5,850 bases of DNA from an uncultured Roseburia sp. (GTDB lineage Bacteria; Bacillota; Clostridia; Lachnospirales; Lachnospiraceae). The stretch covers positions 1 to 5,850 of the forward strand of contig CANDFU010000127.1 in NCBI GenBank assembly GCA_947384095.1. Reading direction: 5' to 3'. Both the position numbers and the translations under genes were made by a program. Positions 4,926-5,850 of this stretch are shown here, piece by piece (position 1 is the first letter of the stretch; every line of letters begins with the position of its first letter). The notes below the pieces were generated by a model. That model was given only the letters and a program-made list of their open reading frames with translations. It did no database searches and was not told the origin of the DNA.

Positions 4926-5850
4926 AGCAGGAGAAGTATGTTGCATACGTGGGCACGTATACCCACGAGAATAGTGTAGGAATCCATATCTATGACGTGG
5001 ACGCGGAGCAAAACCAGCTTAAGGAGCGCAAAGTCGTTCCGATCAACAATCCTTCGGATCTTGTCGTCTCCAAAGATAAACATTTTCTGTATTCGATTGC
5101 GGACGAGGGCGTGGAGGCATTTAAGATTCTTCCGGACGGCGACCTTGAGCCGATGAATAAGCAGTGGATCGGCGGTATGAGGGGCTGTTATGTTGATGTG
5201 GACAACAAGAACCGGTATCTTTTTGTGGGCGGGCATCACGATGGGCGTGTGAGTATGATGCGCCTGAACAAGGACGGGAGTATCGGTGGCATTGCGGACG
5301 GTGTATTTCACAAGGGGATGGGCCGCAGTATTGCGCAGCGCAACTTTATCCCGCATGTGGACTGTGTGAAACTGACGCCCGATCAGAAATTTCTTTGTGC
5401 AGTGGATAACGGGCTCGACCAGGTAAAGGTATATAAGATTGACTACCGGAGAGGGAAGCTGAAGCTGATCGATATTATCAGAGGGCAGCTGGAATCGGCG
5501 CCGCGTATGATCCGTTTTTCCAGGAACGGCAGATTTGCATACATTCTTTATGAGTTGCTGAATGCCGTGGAGGTATACCGCTATCGGGTGACAGACGACC
5601 AGCCGGTGTTTGAAAAGATACAGACGATTGCCACGAATACGCAGAAGGACGACGATGTGTGCGCGGCTTCCGGGATGGAAATATCGCGCAGCGGGAAGTA
5701 TCTTTTCTGCAGCAATGCGGGGATTAATTCCGTCATCTGCTACGAGATTGATCCGGAGACGGGGATGCTTACAGTGGCGTTTAATTCCAGGGTGTGCAGC
5801 GACTACCCCAAGGTGCTCGCGATTTATCCGGATGAGAAGCATTATCTGAC
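4922..5850 (+). CDS. Lactonase family seven-bladed beta-propeller protein, 3' truncated
   Basis: An open frame of 309 codons runs from ATG 4922 off the right edge without a stop. The start overlaps the U32 stop as ATGA and follows GGTGG (4911-4915) by 6 bases. It reads YVAYVGTYT at 6-14, the typical first blade of the 6-phosphogluconolactonase/cycloisomerase-2 (Pgl) family. Repeated blade patterns follow: PSDLVVSKDKHFLYSI at 44-59, PHVDCVKLTPDQKFLCAVDN at 144-163, APRMIRFSRNGRFAYILYEL at 193-212, and SGMEISRSGKYLFCSNAGIN at 250-269. Family members have about 340-350 residues, so roughly the last 35-40 are missing. No signal peptide is seen, so it is probably cytoplasmic. Some positions usually occupied by conserved residues differ: His-Val-Asp at 145-147 where His-x-His is common, and Pro-Arg-Met at 194-196 where Pro-Arg-His is common. 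Hydrolysis of 6-phosphogluconolactone is therefore uncertain. The long open frame on the opposite strand over this region is not coding. Confidence 0.87.
   Translation, partial: MKQEKYVAYVGTYTHENSVGIHIYDVDAEQNQLKERKVVPINNPSDLVVSKDKHFLYSIADEGVEAFKILPDGDLEPMNKQWIGGMRGCYVDVDNKNRYLFVGGHHDGRVSMMRLNKDGSIGGIADGVFHKGMGRSIAQRNFIPHVDCVKLTPDQKFLCAVDNGLDQVKVYKIDYRRGKLKLIDIIRGQLESAPRMIRFSRNGRFAYILYELLNAVEVYRYRVTDDQPVFEKIQTIATNTQKDDDVCAASGMEISRSGKYLFCSNAGINSVICYEIDPETGMLTVAFNSRVCSDYPKVLAIYPDEKHYL

Noticed and set aside
4820..5842. A 340-codon open frame on the - strand
   Set aside because: It lies opposite the lactonase-like gene, whose + strand translation has clear family motifs and an ATGA overlap with the upstream gene. 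The - strand product is rich in His, Arg and Ile in a way typical of an antisense shadow, and shows no family motif.

Overview
This window is the left end of an assembled contig from a Gram-positive anaerobe. It is most likely a member of the Clostridia, probably the Lachnospiraceae. Three things suggest this: the gene order ruvX / DUF1292 / RNase J / YlbF-like / MltG-like / TrmR / TrhP, the strong purine-rich ribosome binding sites with frequent GTG and TTG starts, and the acidic DUF1292 protein. The taxonomic call is an inference from protein style and synteny, not from a marker search. No mobile element, CRISPR array, RNA gene or clear terminator was seen.

Layout: positions 1-44 are not genomic. 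They match the Illumina index-side (P7) library adapter, with a probable 8-base index before it. Genomic sequence starts at 45, inside the last 29 codons of ruvX (YqgF-type Holliday junction resolvase). All genes are on the + strand and tightly packed: ruvX C-terminus (46-135), a small acidic DUF1292 protein (153-410), full-length ribonuclease J (449-2113, TTG start), a short YlbF-family helical protein (2116-2457), a short membrane-anchored MltG/YceG-like protein without a catalytic domain (2516-3016), a TrmR-type O-methyltransferase (3013-3675), a U32-family [4Fe-4S] protein of the TrhP type (3672-4925), and a seven-bladed lactonase-type beta-propeller that runs off the right edge (4922-5850).

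The largest gaps are 38 bases (411-448) and 58 bases (2458-2515). The last three junctions are 4-base start/stop overlaps (GTGA, ATGA, ATGA), so at least 2516-5850 looks like one translationally coupled operon. The whole window may be a single transcript.

Function: the best-supported theme is RNA metabolism. TrhP and TrmR carry out consecutive steps, tRNA U34 hydroxylation to ho5U and then methylation to mo5U, and RNase J processes and degrades mRNA. The cluster resembles the Bacillus subtilis yrrK-yrzB-yrrL-yrrM-yrrN-yrrO block, with RNase J plus a YlbF-like gene set inside it and a lactonase-like gene added at the end. I see a conserved housekeeping cluster with a few unusual members, not a new defence or mobile system.
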